Of a stretch of 64,000 bases of DNA, positions 1-11,035 are shown in pieces. The translations under genes were made by a program, and so were the position numbers. Position 1 is the stretch's first letter. Each line of letters begins with the position of its first letter. The stretch is from Tenrec ecaudatus (Eukaryota; Chordata; Mammalia; Afrosoricida; Tenrecidae), in contig NC_134538.1 of assembly GCF_050624435.1 (NCBI RefSeq), positions 121,617,937 to 121,681,936 of the forward strand. The letters run 5' to 3'. The notes under the pieces are model-generated. The model did no database searches and was not told the DNA's origin. It was given only the letters and a program-made list of their open reading frames with translations.

Positions 1-1280
1 GTGAAGAAACATAGTATTTGGACATGTGGATAAAGTCTGCAGACACATATCAACTTCTTTAAAACTTCTACAGAACATAAATGAATTTACCCCCAAATAA
101 GTGATATTGCCAGTTAAAATACAAAGTGACACACACAACCCAGGCCCAAGAGGTATGGCTGAGAAGGACTTTGGGGATCCTGCATTGTGTTTTCACTTCT
201 TGATCTCTGTCAGTGCTGATTACCCACTTGTATTCACTTCATGAAAATTTATTAAGTTGTTCATTTTCAATTTCTATGCTCTTCTATATTTATGTTGTAT
301 GTCAATAAAACAGTTACTTTATTCTCTGAAAAACTTTTCCTTCAATACTTCACTTACTAGCCAACAATCTTAAAATCCTATACTTTTGTCTAGATACTTT
401 TAGGTCCCTAGGCTGCCCACTTTGATTCTAAAGAAAAATAAAATTGATTTAAGGAACTATTCCTATTAGAAACTCTGAGACAGATGGGTTTTCTCTGAGG
501 AAGTATTACCTAATTGCATCATACATTCTTCTATGGGTCCACGTTCTTCTTATCCAAGAACATGTTCTCAAAGTCTTGGGGAAGCCCTACCCCCATAAAG
601 TCTGTTACTAGTATTGCTCCTAAATTAACCTTTCCCCTAAAAGTACAAATTGATGAACCAATTACCTATATAAAGCCCTCAACCATTCTGAACTCTATTT
701 TTTGCATAAATTACGCCACCAAAATCTGCTCAATCTTGTTGATTATTTAACAAGGGCCAGTGATACTTGCATTGATTTCCCCTACCTCAGCCTTTTAAAT
801 CCAGTATCAACTCATAAAAGCTACATTTGAATTTAATAACATATGAACAACTCAACTCTGAACAGAGTTCTGATCCAACCATTAGATTATTTGTTCTTTG
901 GTAACAAAGTTATATATGTTAACCCCAACTAGGAATGCTATTGCCCAAAACATCTGATTTGAAATGTTAGTGGTGCATGGTACCACAGTGAATTCATTTA
1001 ATCATTTCTACCTTGAATCAAATCATATTATACTTCATTTAAAAGGACTTAGCAATCAAGAAGACCCTTTGACTTGATAATTCAACCCAAAAAATGCAGT
1101 GGGAACTAAGTCTCACTGGCTTGGTCACATACCTATGCCTGAAGACAGAACAGAGGGGGTCTGGATCCCACACAAATCCTCCCCCACTCCAGGTGGTCAA
1201 AGACAGGTGTCACATTCAACCACTTCCTAGGATTTCAGTTTTGTTATATATTATCTCATCAGTCTTAACCCCTCTAACTC
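1..1280. other. AT-rich intronic sequence, nothing recognised
   Basis: No coding similarity, clear repeat or RNA gene was recognised. The short open frames here have no protein-like composition or start context. Confidence 0.5.
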
Positions 1281-1477
1281 AAAACCAAAAACCTCGCTGC
1301 CATTGAGTCAATGTCAATTCATAAAAACCTTAGAGGGCAGGGTAGGACTGGCCCCTCTGGGTTTCTGAGATGAACTCTTTAAAGCAGTAGAAAGGTCAGA
1401 GCCGCTGGTGGTTTCCAACTACTGACCTTTAAGTTAGCAGTCCAATTCGTAAACCACTCAGTCACCAAGGTTCCTTA
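1281..1477 (-). mobile_element. AfroSINE, near full length, antisense
   Basis: Read on the minus strand it has the AfroSINE order: a 'ggtgactgagtggttta' head, a 'gctgctaac'-like tRNA-derived segment, a middle with 'cagaaaccca', and the 3' 'gattgac..atggcag' tail. It is considerably diverged. Confidence 0.85.
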
Positions 1478-1693
1478 AATATCCCCTAAGCACATTTCCC
1501 CCAAGATTTAGTGTGCACATGCTCAAGGACACGGGCTTAGGAAAGGAGGAGGAATGAGAACAGAAAACACAGGAAGTGAGATGAGAGGTGATACAGGGGG
1601 TTGAAATGGATGAGCTGAAACGAAATGTATGTAAATCATTGAATGCAAAACTCATGACCTACTCTGTAAACCTTCACTTAAATCACAAAGTTT

Positions 1694-2090
1694 TGGGGTT
1701 TTTAAAAAATAATTTTATTGGGGACTCGTACAACTCTTATCACAATACATACATACATCATTTTGTCAAGCACATTTGTACATTTGTGGTCCTTATCATT
1801 CTTAAAACATTTGCTTTCTGCTTCAGCCCCTGGTATCAGCTCCTCATTTTCCCTCCTTTGCTGGTCCCCCCTCCCTCATGAACCCTTGATAATTTAATAA
1901 TAATTATTATTTTGTCATATCTTACTACTGTCTGATGTCTCCCTTCACCCACTTTTCTGTTGTCCATCCCCTAGAGAGGAGGTTATACATAGATCCTTGT
2001 AATTGGTTCCCTCTTACTACCCAACCTTCCCTCCACCCTCTCAGTAACACTACTCTCAGCACTGGTCCTGAAGGGATCATCTGTCCTGGA
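1694..2090 (-). mobile_element. 5'-truncated L1 3' end with 14-bp target-site duplication
   Basis: This is an antisense copy of the L1 3' UTR common in this window: T-rich start, 'ttttattggggactc', 'tttgtcaagcacatttgtaca', 'tggtatcagctcctc', then 'cttcacccacttttctgttg'. It is flanked by a perfect direct repeat, aaatcacaaagttt, at 1680-1693 and 2091-2104, which marks one complete but 5'-truncated insertion. No coding part remains. Confidence 0.93.
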
Positions 2091-2527
2091 AAATCACAAA
2101 GTTTAATAAGTGAGAAATTCAATGTACCAAAACAAAAACCTTTAGGAGCACACAGCATCAAAACAAAAAGGGGGAAGGGTTAAAGTAGACAAAAAGAATG
2201 TGGTGAATGAGGGGTAAGAATAAGTTTTCTATTTCAATTCAGAATACAGCCATTTCATGTTATTTTCTCTGTACCTTTTCTCAGTTTCCTTGCACCTTCT
2301 TTAGGTAATACAGATACTTCACACTATAAAAGAATGTGTAATCTGAAATTTTAAGAAAAGTACTCTCAATATTTTTTTAAATAAAAAAATCAACCTCACA
2401 TCCTTCTGATACGAATTTCTGCAGGATCTACTATAATCTTAAGCATAGGTTCCCAACTTATTTGGTCTTCTGCCTCCCATTATAAAAAAAATTACTCAGC
2501 ACCCCAACATTTAAAAAATTTTGTATT

Positions 2528-2925
2528 CAGGGAATCCAGGATAGATGATCCTTTCAGGACCATTGCTGAGAGTAGCCATACCGGGAGGGTAGAGGGTGGG
2601 TGGGGTGGAAAGGGGGAACGGATTACAAGGACCTACATATAACCTCCTCCCTGGGGGATGGACAAAAGAAAAATGGGTGAAGGGAGACGTTGGACAATGT
2701 AAGACATGACAAAATAATAATTAATAAATTATCAAGGGTTCATGAGGGAGGGGGAGCGGGGAAGGAGGGGAAAAATGAGAGCTGATACCAGGGGCTTAAG
2801 TAGAAAGCAAATGTTTTGAAAATGATGATGGCAACAAATGTACAAATGTGCTTGACACAATGGATGTATGGATGGTGATGAGTTGCATGAGCCCAATAAA
2901 ATGATTAAATTAAAAAAAATAAAAA
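2528..2925 (+). mobile_element. 5'-truncated L1 3' end, sense
   Basis: The same L1 3' UTR in plus orientation. It begins near 'cagggaatccaggatag', runs through 'gggtgaagggagac' and 'ttgacacaatggatgtatg', and ends in 'cccaataaaatgatt' and an A-rich tail at 2910-2925. No target-site duplication was found. Confidence 0.9.
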
Positions 2926-3517
2926 CGCTTATATTATATAGTCCATAATCCAGGATAAAGCATAGGCTATCTACTCTTACCGTCCACCCCAGGGAGATTA
3001 CTGCCCACATTAGGAAACACTAATCTAAAACAGCTGTAATGTCTTCCTAGTTTCCTCTTCTTGTAACACAGCACTCCTGGCATTTTCTGAAGGAAAGGTG
3101 TTCTCACATTCTAGTATCAACATCTCCAACCTGGAATCACGGCTACAGCATTAGACAGGCCTGCTTTCATTTAAGTTATTTTTAAATTTTTGCCACTCAG
3201 CATCTATTCATTTCCCTCTTTTCTTGGGAGCGCTATCCATTTTTCTTCATTGCCTAAATTTTGGTGGGACTGTCCTCACCTAGACATGGTCAGGATATGT
3301 CACTATAAGTAAGGCAAAGTCACTCTCCCAGGAACTGCAATCTGAAGTGGAGCGACTGAAAGACAGACCCAAAGACAAATGCTGAAGTCAATTCACTTTG
3401 AGGACAAAGTCTGATGACAAAGATCAATGGTTCCTGACGTTTCAAACCAGGGGCCTAAAATCTGGGGCACAGCCTGTTTATGTTTCGCCTATGAACTACG
3501 AAAGGATTCTACAGTTT

Positions 3518-3688
3518 TAAACTCACTCACTGCCACAGAGTCAATGCTGAGTCATAGCGACCCCCTCATGTAACTATGTACGTGAGCAGAAAGCCCAGAC
3601 TTTCTCCTGAGGGTTGCTAATGATTTCAAACTGCCGACCATACGGAGTGCATCCCAACACATAACAACTACACCACAAGGGCTCCTGT
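3518..3688 (-). mobile_element. AfroSINE, antisense
   Basis: The minus strand reads 'agcccttgtggtgtagttgt' at the head and 'cgctatgactcagcattgac' near the tail, as expected for AfroSINE. The middle is diverged. Confidence 0.85.
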
Positions 3689-3758
3689 TAAAATGAAAAA
3701 GGGTATTATGCTACATAAATCATTTGTAGCCTGTGAAGCCTAAAATACTAACTACCCA

Positions 3759-3946
3759 GGGCTCGTAGTGGGTCATGTGTTGGGCTGCTACATGCAAGGC
3801 CAGCAGTATGATACACCAAGCAGCAACGCCGGGGGGGGGTAAAGATGAGGCATTCTATTCCCTAAGGAGTTTCTGTCTGAGAAACCCACAGGGACAGTTC
3901 CACCCTGTTGCTATGAGTCTGAATCCATTTGATTGCAGTAAGTTTC
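3759..3946 (+). mobile_element. AfroSINE, sense
   Basis: The head 'gctcgtagtgggtcatgtgt' is followed by 'tgggctgct', a G-run at 3830-3838, 'gatgaggcattctattccc', and the tail 'gctatgagtctgaatccatttgattgcagtaag'-type block at 3910-3942. Confidence 0.87.
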
Positions 3947-4377
3947 GGGCCAACACAGAAAATGTTTGTCTCTCTACCACATTGTTCAAGACTACTCTGA
4001 TTCTATGAATTTTATTACTTGTTTTGTGAAAATCTAATCTATCCTACACCCTTTCAATTTCATTTTTGCTTATATTATTTAGAGTTGGACACCATCACTT
4101 ATAATCAAGAAATGTATTATTCTATCACCTAGTGAAAGCTGACTTATAGTATCACTTTAAGTACATCAAATACTTCTGAAAAATAACAACAGTCCATTAT
4201 GTAGAACAGGCTACATAGCTATGGAAAAATAAAGGTCAATGTAATTTCTGAGAATGTAGAATTATACTACATTAAATCTTGTAGTAATGTAATTAAACCA
4301 AGAATTCTGACCAGAATTTATAACCAGTATTTCATTTAAAGGATTAAACTCTTCTTTCTTTAAAAATAGAAGTCACT

Positions 4378-4556
4378 TATATTGGACTGCTAACTGTCAA
4401 GGTCAGAAGCTCGATACCACCAGCCACTCTTCAGGAGAAAGATGAGGTGCTCTACTCCCATAACGAAGTACAGTCTCAAAAACCCACTGGGGCAATTCTA
4501 CCCTTCTAGTCACTATGAGTTGGAATCAACTTGATGGGAGTGAGTTTGAGTTTTGT
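4378..4556 (+). mobile_element. AfroSINE, 5'-truncated
   Basis: It lacks the 'ccctggtggc' head but keeps 'ttggactgctaact', 'gaaagatgaggtgctctac' and the 3' 'actatgagttggaatcaac' tail. Confidence 0.85.
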
Positions 4557-5004
4557 TGCAGTTTTACTTCACAACTCTGACTTACGTTAATCACATTACA
4601 ACACATGCTATAAAGCCATGACAATTATCTATCCATTATCTAAGAGGTGTATACACCAAGCATTTATGCTTGTAGAAGGGAATGGTGTAGAAATAATTAA
4701 TACAGTAGAACAATACGATGAGGATATGCACATGAGCACATTTGTGGAGACATTCCAAGAATCAGAGATTAAAGAAAATGAATTGCATTGAAATTTGGAG
4801 CTTGAGGGAAAATGGGGTGGGTGGCGGTGGTGGTGGTGGGGGACCTGTCCAGGCAGAATAAGGGGAATACAGGAAGCACAGAGGCAAAGCAGAATGAGTA
4901 CTTGGAGTGCTGGAGCAGGCTTACATGCCTTGTTAAAAACTGGGGTACATTTCAAGCTGCAATGTAACACCATTAAATTTTTATTTTGGGTTGTTAAAAA
5001 GTAA
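4557..5004. other. Unassigned intronic sequence
   Basis: No gene or repeat family was recognised. There is a G-rich (GGT)n-like stretch at about 4816-4842. The minus-strand open frame across this stretch is not protein-like. Confidence 0.45.
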
Positions 5005-5208
5005 GGCGCCCTGGTGGCATCGTAGTTACTCGTTGGGCTGTGATTCACAAGACCTGCAGTTCAAAACCACCAGTCACTCCTTGGAAGAAAGATGGGGCTT
5101 TCTACTCCCATAAACATTTACAGTTATGGAAACCCACAGGGGCAGGTCTACCCTGTCCTACAGGGCCACAATAAGTCAGTATCAACTTGATGGCAGTGAG
5201 CCTGGTTG
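5005..5208 (+). mobile_element. AfroSINE, full length
   Basis: It has a complete head (gcgccctggtggcatcgtag), 'cgttgggctg', 'ctactcccataaacattta', 'gaaacccacaggggcag' and the tail 'tatcaacttgatggcagtga'. It is one of the better-preserved copies. Confidence 0.92.
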
Positions 5209-5319
5209 TTTGTTGTTGTTTGCCCAAGAGTACTTATATCTTTCCTTAAAAAAAGAAAGAAAAATTATATGTGCATGTATGTATATCGATATAGCAGTAC
5301 CTCCACAGGAATGGATAGA

Positions 5320-5945
5320 AATTTAACTAGGAGTCAGAGAAGGACATGGAACTAGAGATATGGCTGATGACAAATGGATCTTGGCTAAAAGCAGAAATTG
5401 CACAAAGATACCTATATTTTACTGACTATGCAAAGGTACTCCACTATGGATCCTAACAAATTATCAACAACACTGCAAATGATGGGAATTACTGAGCACT
5501 CAATTGTGCTCTTATGTAAACTGCACATAGGCCCAAAGGCAGTAACTCAAAAAGAACAAAAGGATACTGTGTGGTTTAAAAACAGAAAAGGTTTATGGCA
5601 GGGTTATATGCTTCCATCTTAATTTATTCAATCTGTATGCTGATCAAATAATCTGAGAAGGTAGACTAAAACTTATTAATCTGCCATATGGGAAGAGGAT
5701 CTGAAGCACTTATGATGAAAATCAACTGAAAGCCTTTAGTATGATTACACCTCAACATAAAAATTTTTTTAAAAACCCTCACAAATGGACCATTAAGCAA
5801 ACATCATGATAAACAAAGATTGGACCAGTCAAGAATTTCATTTTACTTTGATCCAATTAAGGCCCATGGAAGCAACAGTTAAGAGAGCAGATGAAATATT
5901 CTAATGGGTAAATATCTAATGGGTAAATCTGCTGAAAAGTATTCA
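5320..5945 (+). mobile_element. RTE-clade LINE fragment (reverse transcriptase region), decayed
   Basis: Parts of an RTE-type reverse transcriptase can be read in shifting frames. The stretch at 5410-5435 corresponds to the F-D-Y-A-K block of the palm (here 'LTMQRY' in the open frame, 'TDYAK' in another). It is followed by a 'MGITEH' block near 5480-5510 and a degraded 'QGYMLPS' block near 5598-5622. It aligns by eye with the longer RTE at 35750-36300. Frameshifts and stops exclude activity. The boundaries are approximate. Confidence 0.8.
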
Positions 5946-6009
5946 TAAAAAAAAAATGCCACCACCCCCGCCCCCAATCAATCATGCTCCACTACTCTTA
6001 TGGTGAACC

Positions 6010-7102
6010 AGGAGAAGGTTTAGAGAACAAATCCATTTTCTATTCAATTATTCATTCACATTTTCTTTCATGCCACACAATAAAATGTCACTTACCACCC
6101 CCTTCCTCCCAGTCTATTTTCATTCCTCCTGCTTTCCTAAAACTGCTGAAATATGTCCTTGGGTAAAAGCTGCCATTTGGTCTCAAACAGTCGATTATTC
6201 TAAGGTGTGCACACTTCCCTAAGGTTACTGTTTACTTTATGGACCGGTTGTTTGGCTGCAGGTAGACAGACAGCAATGGCTGCACCTCAGATGGCTGCTC
6301 ACGAGCTTTTATAAGCCCGGTAGCTATTCATCAAAATGTATAACATTGTCTTTGTGGACTATGTTATGTCCACTGACCTCAGTGTTTCTGAGACTACTAG
6401 TGATCCTAGAATCGTTCTCTCGAGGTATTGGTTTCATCTAAGAACTTTTTATAACTTTGCCCTCTGTATCTCCACCACATTGACGGATGTACTTGCAAAA
6501 AAGGTACATAAATACACATGCATACATACTTTCTGTTACGCATTTAGATATACACATATATTAGTATGTATACTCTCACCTCACATCTGTGACTATCCAC
6601 GCATCTACTCATAGATCATTGTTATTGCAGAACTATTAAGAAACAGTATTTATTTGCCCCCCCTAACTCTTACATTCCTCGTGTCTTCCCCTGACCCTAC
6701 CACTTTTTACTGGCCACCTTCTCACTGTATATTGCCATAACACCTCTCATCCAAGTGAATAATATGTTCACACTTTAGCCAAAGCCTCATCTTTCTCCCA
6801 TGGAACAACCACCAGGGAAGCTTCCTCCCTCCCCAACTCTGAGAACCAACAAAAAATGATTCTTTTATTGTGAAGACCTTGTCTTGGCTTCCTATAATAC
6901 TGGTCTCATACATCATTTGTCCTCTGGCAATTGACCTATTTCATTAAGTACAATGTCCCCTAGGTTCAACCATGTTATGAGGGATTTCTTAAATCATTAG
7001 TTTATAATGTTACATAGTATTTCATTGTATTTGTACCATAATTTATTATTCTTTCATTAATGGGCATTTAGGCTGCATCTTTTTGTTATCATAAAGAGCA
7101 CT
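6010..7102 (-). mobile_element. Old L1 fragment, antisense
   Basis: The phrase 'tccttgggtaaaagctgccatttggtctc' (about 6150-6185) matches the L1-like sequence at 63430-63460. The right end, 'taatgggcatttaggctgcatctttttgttatc' (about 7060-7092), resembles the antisense of the classic L1M 3' region. It is heavily diverged, with no open frames. The extent is approximate, and it may be two fragments. Confidence 0.55.
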
Positions 7103-7281
7103 GGTGAAGGAAAGGGTCAGCAAAAAAGTTAAGACCCTCAACAAGGTAAGATTGACACAGTGGTTACAACAAAGGGCTCAAATGATTATGAGCAATGATT
7201 GTGAGGATGTTGCAGGATCAGACTGTGCTTTATTCCATTGTTCATAGGACTATTAAGAGTTGGAACCAATTTAATGGTACC
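7103..7281 (+). mobile_element. RTE LINE 3' end, split by the LTR at 7282
   Basis: This is the 3' terminal RTE segment: 'gattgacacagtggttac', 'gattgtgaggatg', 'ctgtgctttattccattgttcatagga', then a 'gttggaaccaatttaatggtacc' tail. The LTR at 7282-7999 interrupts it. After the LTR the sequence resumes as 'gtacccaacaacatg' at 8000-8014, matching the 'ggcacctaacaac' terminus of RTE. Confidence 0.8.
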
Positions 7282-7999
7282 TGTGGTAATTGCACAATTT
7301 AATGTCAACTTGATAATTAAGTATAGGCGTGGAGTCTAGCCTGTGAATCAGGTCACAACCTAATGTTGTCTTGTGGGCATGGTCTTCTCATGAGTATTCT
7401 GGGAACTTCCTCTCTCACTCTGCTTCACCTTCCTGTTGAAGAGTCAAACTTAATGGGCTGGAGAAACAGCTTGGAGACCCGCACCAGCGCTGAGGTGCTT
7501 CCACTACTGCTGGATCCACAACCGCCCTCCATCTTCCTGCACTTTTCATCACTGCATGTGACTGCATGAGTCTGAAGAAAGATTTTTAGACTAGTATTGG
7601 ACTTACGGACTAATATCAGACTTATGGACTTGATCTGGACTGAACTGTTTTCTTTCTTTTTTTTTTTTTACATTTTATTAGGGGCTCATACAACTCTTAT
7701 CACAATCCACACATATACATACATCAATTATATAAAGCACTTCCGTACATTCTTTGCCCTAATCACTCTCAAAGCATTTGCTCTCCACTTAAGCCCTCTG
7801 CATCAGTTGCTCTCCACTTAAGCCCTCTGCATCAGGTCCTCTTTTTCCCCCCTCCCTCCCCGCACCCCCCTCCCTCATGAGCCCTTGATAATCCAGATTG
7901 TTGAACTGTTTTCTTAATATACAATTATTCCTTGATATAAAGCTCCCTTAAACATGAGTGTACCTGGATTTGTTTCTGTAGTCTACACAGTCTAACACA
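7282..7999 (+). mobile_element. Solo LTR with 5-bp target-site duplication, containing a nested L1
   Basis: The element begins TGTGGTAATTG and ends CTAACACA, the TG...CA form of a retroviral LTR. It is flanked by a perfect direct repeat, gtacc, at 7277-7281 and 8000-8004. Without the nested L1 (7655-7901) and its duplicated site it is about 457 bp. Related copies in the window are at about 31385-31938, 37552-38045, 40987-41477 and 53632-54134. No retroviral genes are attached, so it is a solo LTR or a non-autonomous element. The family name is not recalled. Confidence 0.8.
7655..7901 (-). mobile_element. L1 3' end nested in the LTR, 14-bp target-site duplication
   Basis: Antisense L1 3' UTR of the subfamily with 'atcaattatataaagcac'. 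The direct repeat tgaactgttttctt flanks it at 7641-7654 and 7902-7915. Inside is a short tandem duplication of 'gctctccacttaagccctct' plus 'gcatcag' at about 7780-7838. Confidence 0.93.
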
Positions 8000-8016
8000 G
8001 TACCCAACAACATGTA

Positions 8017-8919
8017 TAAAAGGGGGTACCCCCAAAAAACTGGAGTATTTTTTTCAAAGCTATGTATTTAAAATTTTTTTTAACAAAACAATCGTATCAG
8101 CTTCAAAGTACTCCCCTTACACTTAATACATTTGTCAAATCTGTGATTCCATTCTTGGAAACATTTTTCAAACTCAAGTCGTTTGGATGGCTGACAGCAC
8201 CTCCCTCATTTTTTTCTTCACTTCTTCTACGTCATGAAATCACTGTCCTTTCAGTCCTTCTGCATTCATGGAGACAAAAAGAAGTTGCAGGAAGTGAGGT
8301 CAGGTGATTACGGTGCATGAGGCAAGAGAAGCATGCAGTTTTGGGCCAAAAACTGGTGCACTGAGATGGCTGCATGAGCAGGTGCATTGTTGTGGTGGCA
8401 AAACCAGTTCCCCCGTCTGCCACAAATCAGACCTTTTTTGTCACATACAGTTAGGTAATCTTTTCAGAACCTCTAAATAGAAAGCTTGATGAACAGTCTG
8501 ACCTGGTTGAACTAAATACATTATGAGTCAAAATTGTTTCATCCTTTTGGGAAGTTGAGGGAAGTCCAGAATAAAGTCTGTCATCAATCAGCATTTCACC
8601 TTTTTAGAAACAAACAAAAACAGAAGACACCACTTGAGTCTTTTTCCATAGTGTTACTCTGTGTTCAACATCATAACAGTTTCTGAGGCACTGCCCTGCC
8701 CTCCACCGCAGGAAACAAGCTCTCACAGCTGCACACTGTTCTCTTAAATTGGCCATCACAAACGACTGCTTTAATGTTACCAGATAGAACCTTCCCAGGT
8801 GACGCCAGTGCATGCACTAAGAGTGAGCTGCTGGATGCTCCCTTAGTAGGGAAAAAGGCAAACTGTGAAAGCTCTGCCCAACAGAACTTTTTTCAGCTTT
8901 CTTGGGGGGTACCCCCTCA
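8017..8919 (-). mobile_element. Mariner (Tc1/mariner) element, inactive
   Basis: A 903-bp element flanked by TA (8015-8016 and 8920-8921) with inverted ends containing GGGGGTACCCCC. The minus strand encodes a decayed transposase. At about 8280-8407 one frame gives a run equivalent to the mariner HHDNAP...LPHPPYSPDLAPCDFF block. The second and third catalytic Asp both read as Asn (codon AAC), and a stop replaces the Tyr before SPDL. Both Asp-to-Asn changes are G-to-A after C, the pattern of CpG decay. The open frames on this stretch are short shadows. It inserted just beyond the LTR at 7282-7999. Confidence 0.88.
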
Positions 8920-9037
8920 TAAATACTGTAAATGTGAAATAATGCTCTGGCAGAACCAACAGAATGTTCGCTTAAAGTCACAAGCATTTTTCCTTTTCTG
9001 AGAAAAGGTGGGTGACACTTGAGGCTGAAACTTTAAA

Positions 9038-9065
9038 AAAACACAACACACACACACACACATAC
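9038..9065. repeat. (CA)n microsatellite
   Basis: Interrupted CA dinucleotide run. Confidence 0.9.
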
Positions 9066-9814
9066 CCCGCCCCCCTCAATTTTACAGAAGATTCCTTTTG
9101 CTGTCTAAGGAGTCTGAGAACTATCAGTCCCCTTCTCAGAAATATGTGTTCCATATATATATGTCTATACTCCTCACCTTGGCCCATCCTACATATTTAT
9201 ACTTCACAACATCCAACTCACTGGCAAGCTGATTGACTCAGGAATTTGCAAGTGAGATACAGTGATTCTGAGTCATTCTGAGCTCTCACCTCAACTGAGG
9301 TCACATGAGTGAAACAAGTTACATCACCACATGGGATGTCTTTATTCAGCACCTCATATGGTGCTGCCCCAAACAGGAAAGCCAGGATGCAGAGAGAAAT
9401 GAGTAAAGCAGGAGAGCAGAGAAGCAAATACAAGTATCCAACACATCCAAGCATTGCTAAATGTGCGGAACATAGACACAGAGGCTGACATAACAGGGTT
9501 CAAATGGCTCCCACTTTCTTGGTCCCTGTCAGCTAAGCAGCTCAGGGGCAGCACTCTGTTGTAATAAATTCTTTTTTCATTTAAGGTACTTTGGAAGTAG
9601 ACAACAACCCAAAATTTATACACAGATTTTTTCCCTATAATTTTCATGATATTTATGTGCCCCCACCCTCTTTTTAAACCAACAGGACTGAAAATGTTGG
9701 CCTAAGGCTGATGACCACGTGATTGGAAAACAACTACAAAAACCCGCCACAACATCTGTTCTGTAACTTGGGCCTTGGGTCAAGGGCAGCTCTGCCATCT
9801 TCTAACAGCAAGAT
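9066..9814. other. Unassigned intronic sequence
   Basis: No repeat family or exon was recognised. Overlapping minus-strand open frames of 60-97 codons have no recognisable domain. Confidence 0.45.
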
Positions 9815-10010
9815 GGTGCCCTGGTGGCATAATGGGCTACCTGTCAGGCTAAGAACCACAAGGCTGGCAATGGGAAACCACCAGGTGCTCCTCAGGAGAA
9901 AGTCGGCTTCCTACTCCCGTAATGAGTCACACACATCCTGGAAACTCACAGGGTCCCTGCCACTGTCCTACCGGGTTACTATTCGTCAGGATCAACTCGA
10001 TGGCTTGAGT
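9815..10010 (+). mobile_element. AfroSINE, full length
   Basis: The head 'ggtgccctggtggcataatg', 'aaaccaccaggtgctcctca', 'ctactcccgtaatgagt' and tail 'aggatcaactcgatgg' are all present. Confidence 0.92.
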
Positions 10011-10298
10011 CTCCAAGTAGCATTAGATGCTCTAAGACTTCACATATAAAACCTTTACACAGACGGTGTCAAGTGTCCAGGAGAAAGATTCTCCAGGTTC
10101 TGATAGCATGGGATGCAGAACTCTTTTCTGTTACACGTGGGTTCTGATCCAAATGTGCAGTTCCAAAACTCTTCGTGGTCATCTCGGGAAAACACAGATT
10201 CACTGAGGAATTCAAACCAAGCCTCAGAGCTACTGTTTTATTTGTGTAATAAGTTCTAAAGTATCTTGTTATTGTTGTTTTTCATGTGTATGTGTATA

Positions 10299-10377
10299 TG
10301 CAAGGGGCTTCAAAATGTTCATGAAAATTTTAAACTAAGAGAGGGTTTTTTCCATGAACTTTTTGAGGATTCCTTCA
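10299..10377. mobile_element. 79-bp mariner-like MITE
   Basis: Terminal inverted arms pair 'gcttcaaaatgttcatgaaaa' (left) with the complement of 'ttttttccatgaactttttgagg' (right), separated by a short loop. TA lies at both sides (10297-10298 and 10378-10379). Size and layout resemble MADE-type mariner MITEs. A related arm is at 18509-18601 and a single arm at 48719-48757. Confidence 0.65.
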
Positions 10378-10406
10378 TACATATGGATGTAAACACGAGT
10401 GTGTGT

Positions 10407-10440
10407 CTTCCTTCCTTCCTTCCTTCCTTCCTTCCTTTCA
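10407..10440. repeat. (CTTC)n microsatellite
   Basis: About eight tetranucleotide units. Confidence 0.92.
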
Positions 10441-10632
10441 TCCATCCTCCCTTCCACAGATCTCACAGAAGCCAATGGAAAACACTGTATAGCACTAAAC
10501 ACAAAGGTAGAAATGGAAGACTAAGCACCTCTGCCATAATAATCGGAATTCAAAAACACTCCTGGTCCAGTAACCCAGAGGCCAATTTCACAGTCAGCTG
10601 AAATTCAACATTGAATTTGACCTTCATTTGGA

Positions 10633-10832
10633 TTCCTAGTTAGCAGCTGTGTGGTTACACGTTGAGCTGCCAACCACTAGATTAGCAGTTCAAACACACC
10701 AGAATGATGAGGCAGGCTTTCTACTCCCAAAATGTCTTACAGCGCTGGAGACTCCAGGGAACAGAGTTCTACATTGTCCTAAAGGGCTAATATGTGCCAG
10801 AATAAACTCGAAGGCAGTGGGTTTGGTGTCTG
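10633..10832 (+). mobile_element. AfroSINE, first of a head-to-tail pair
   Basis: Diverged head (ttcctagttagcagctgtgt), 'cgttgagctgcc', 'ctttctactcccaaaatg' and tail 'aataaactcgaaggcagtgg'. It abuts the next copy directly. Confidence 0.85.
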
Positions 10833-11035
10833 TTTTGGTGATGCAGTGGGGTAAGCACTGGGCTGCTAACTGCTGCAGGCTAGTGGTTCACACCCAGCAG
10901 ACATTCCGAGGGAAAAAACCTGCAGTCTGCTCCTGGAAGCATTACAGCCTTGGACACCCTAAGGAACAGTTCTACTCTGTCCTACAGGGTCACAATGAGG
11001 AGGAATCAACTAAATGGCAGTGAATTTGGTCTTTG
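10833..11035 (+). mobile_element. AfroSINE, second of a head-to-tail pair
   Basis: Starts 'ttttggtgatgcagtgggg' at the end of the preceding copy and ends 'aatcaactaaatggcagtga'. The middle uses 'gcagtctgctcctggaagc', a different subtype from its neighbour, so the pair arose by two insertions rather than by tandem duplication. Confidence 0.87.

Noticed and set aside
8232-8423. 63-codon minus-strand frame
   Set aside because: Out-of-frame reading of the mariner transposase remnant.
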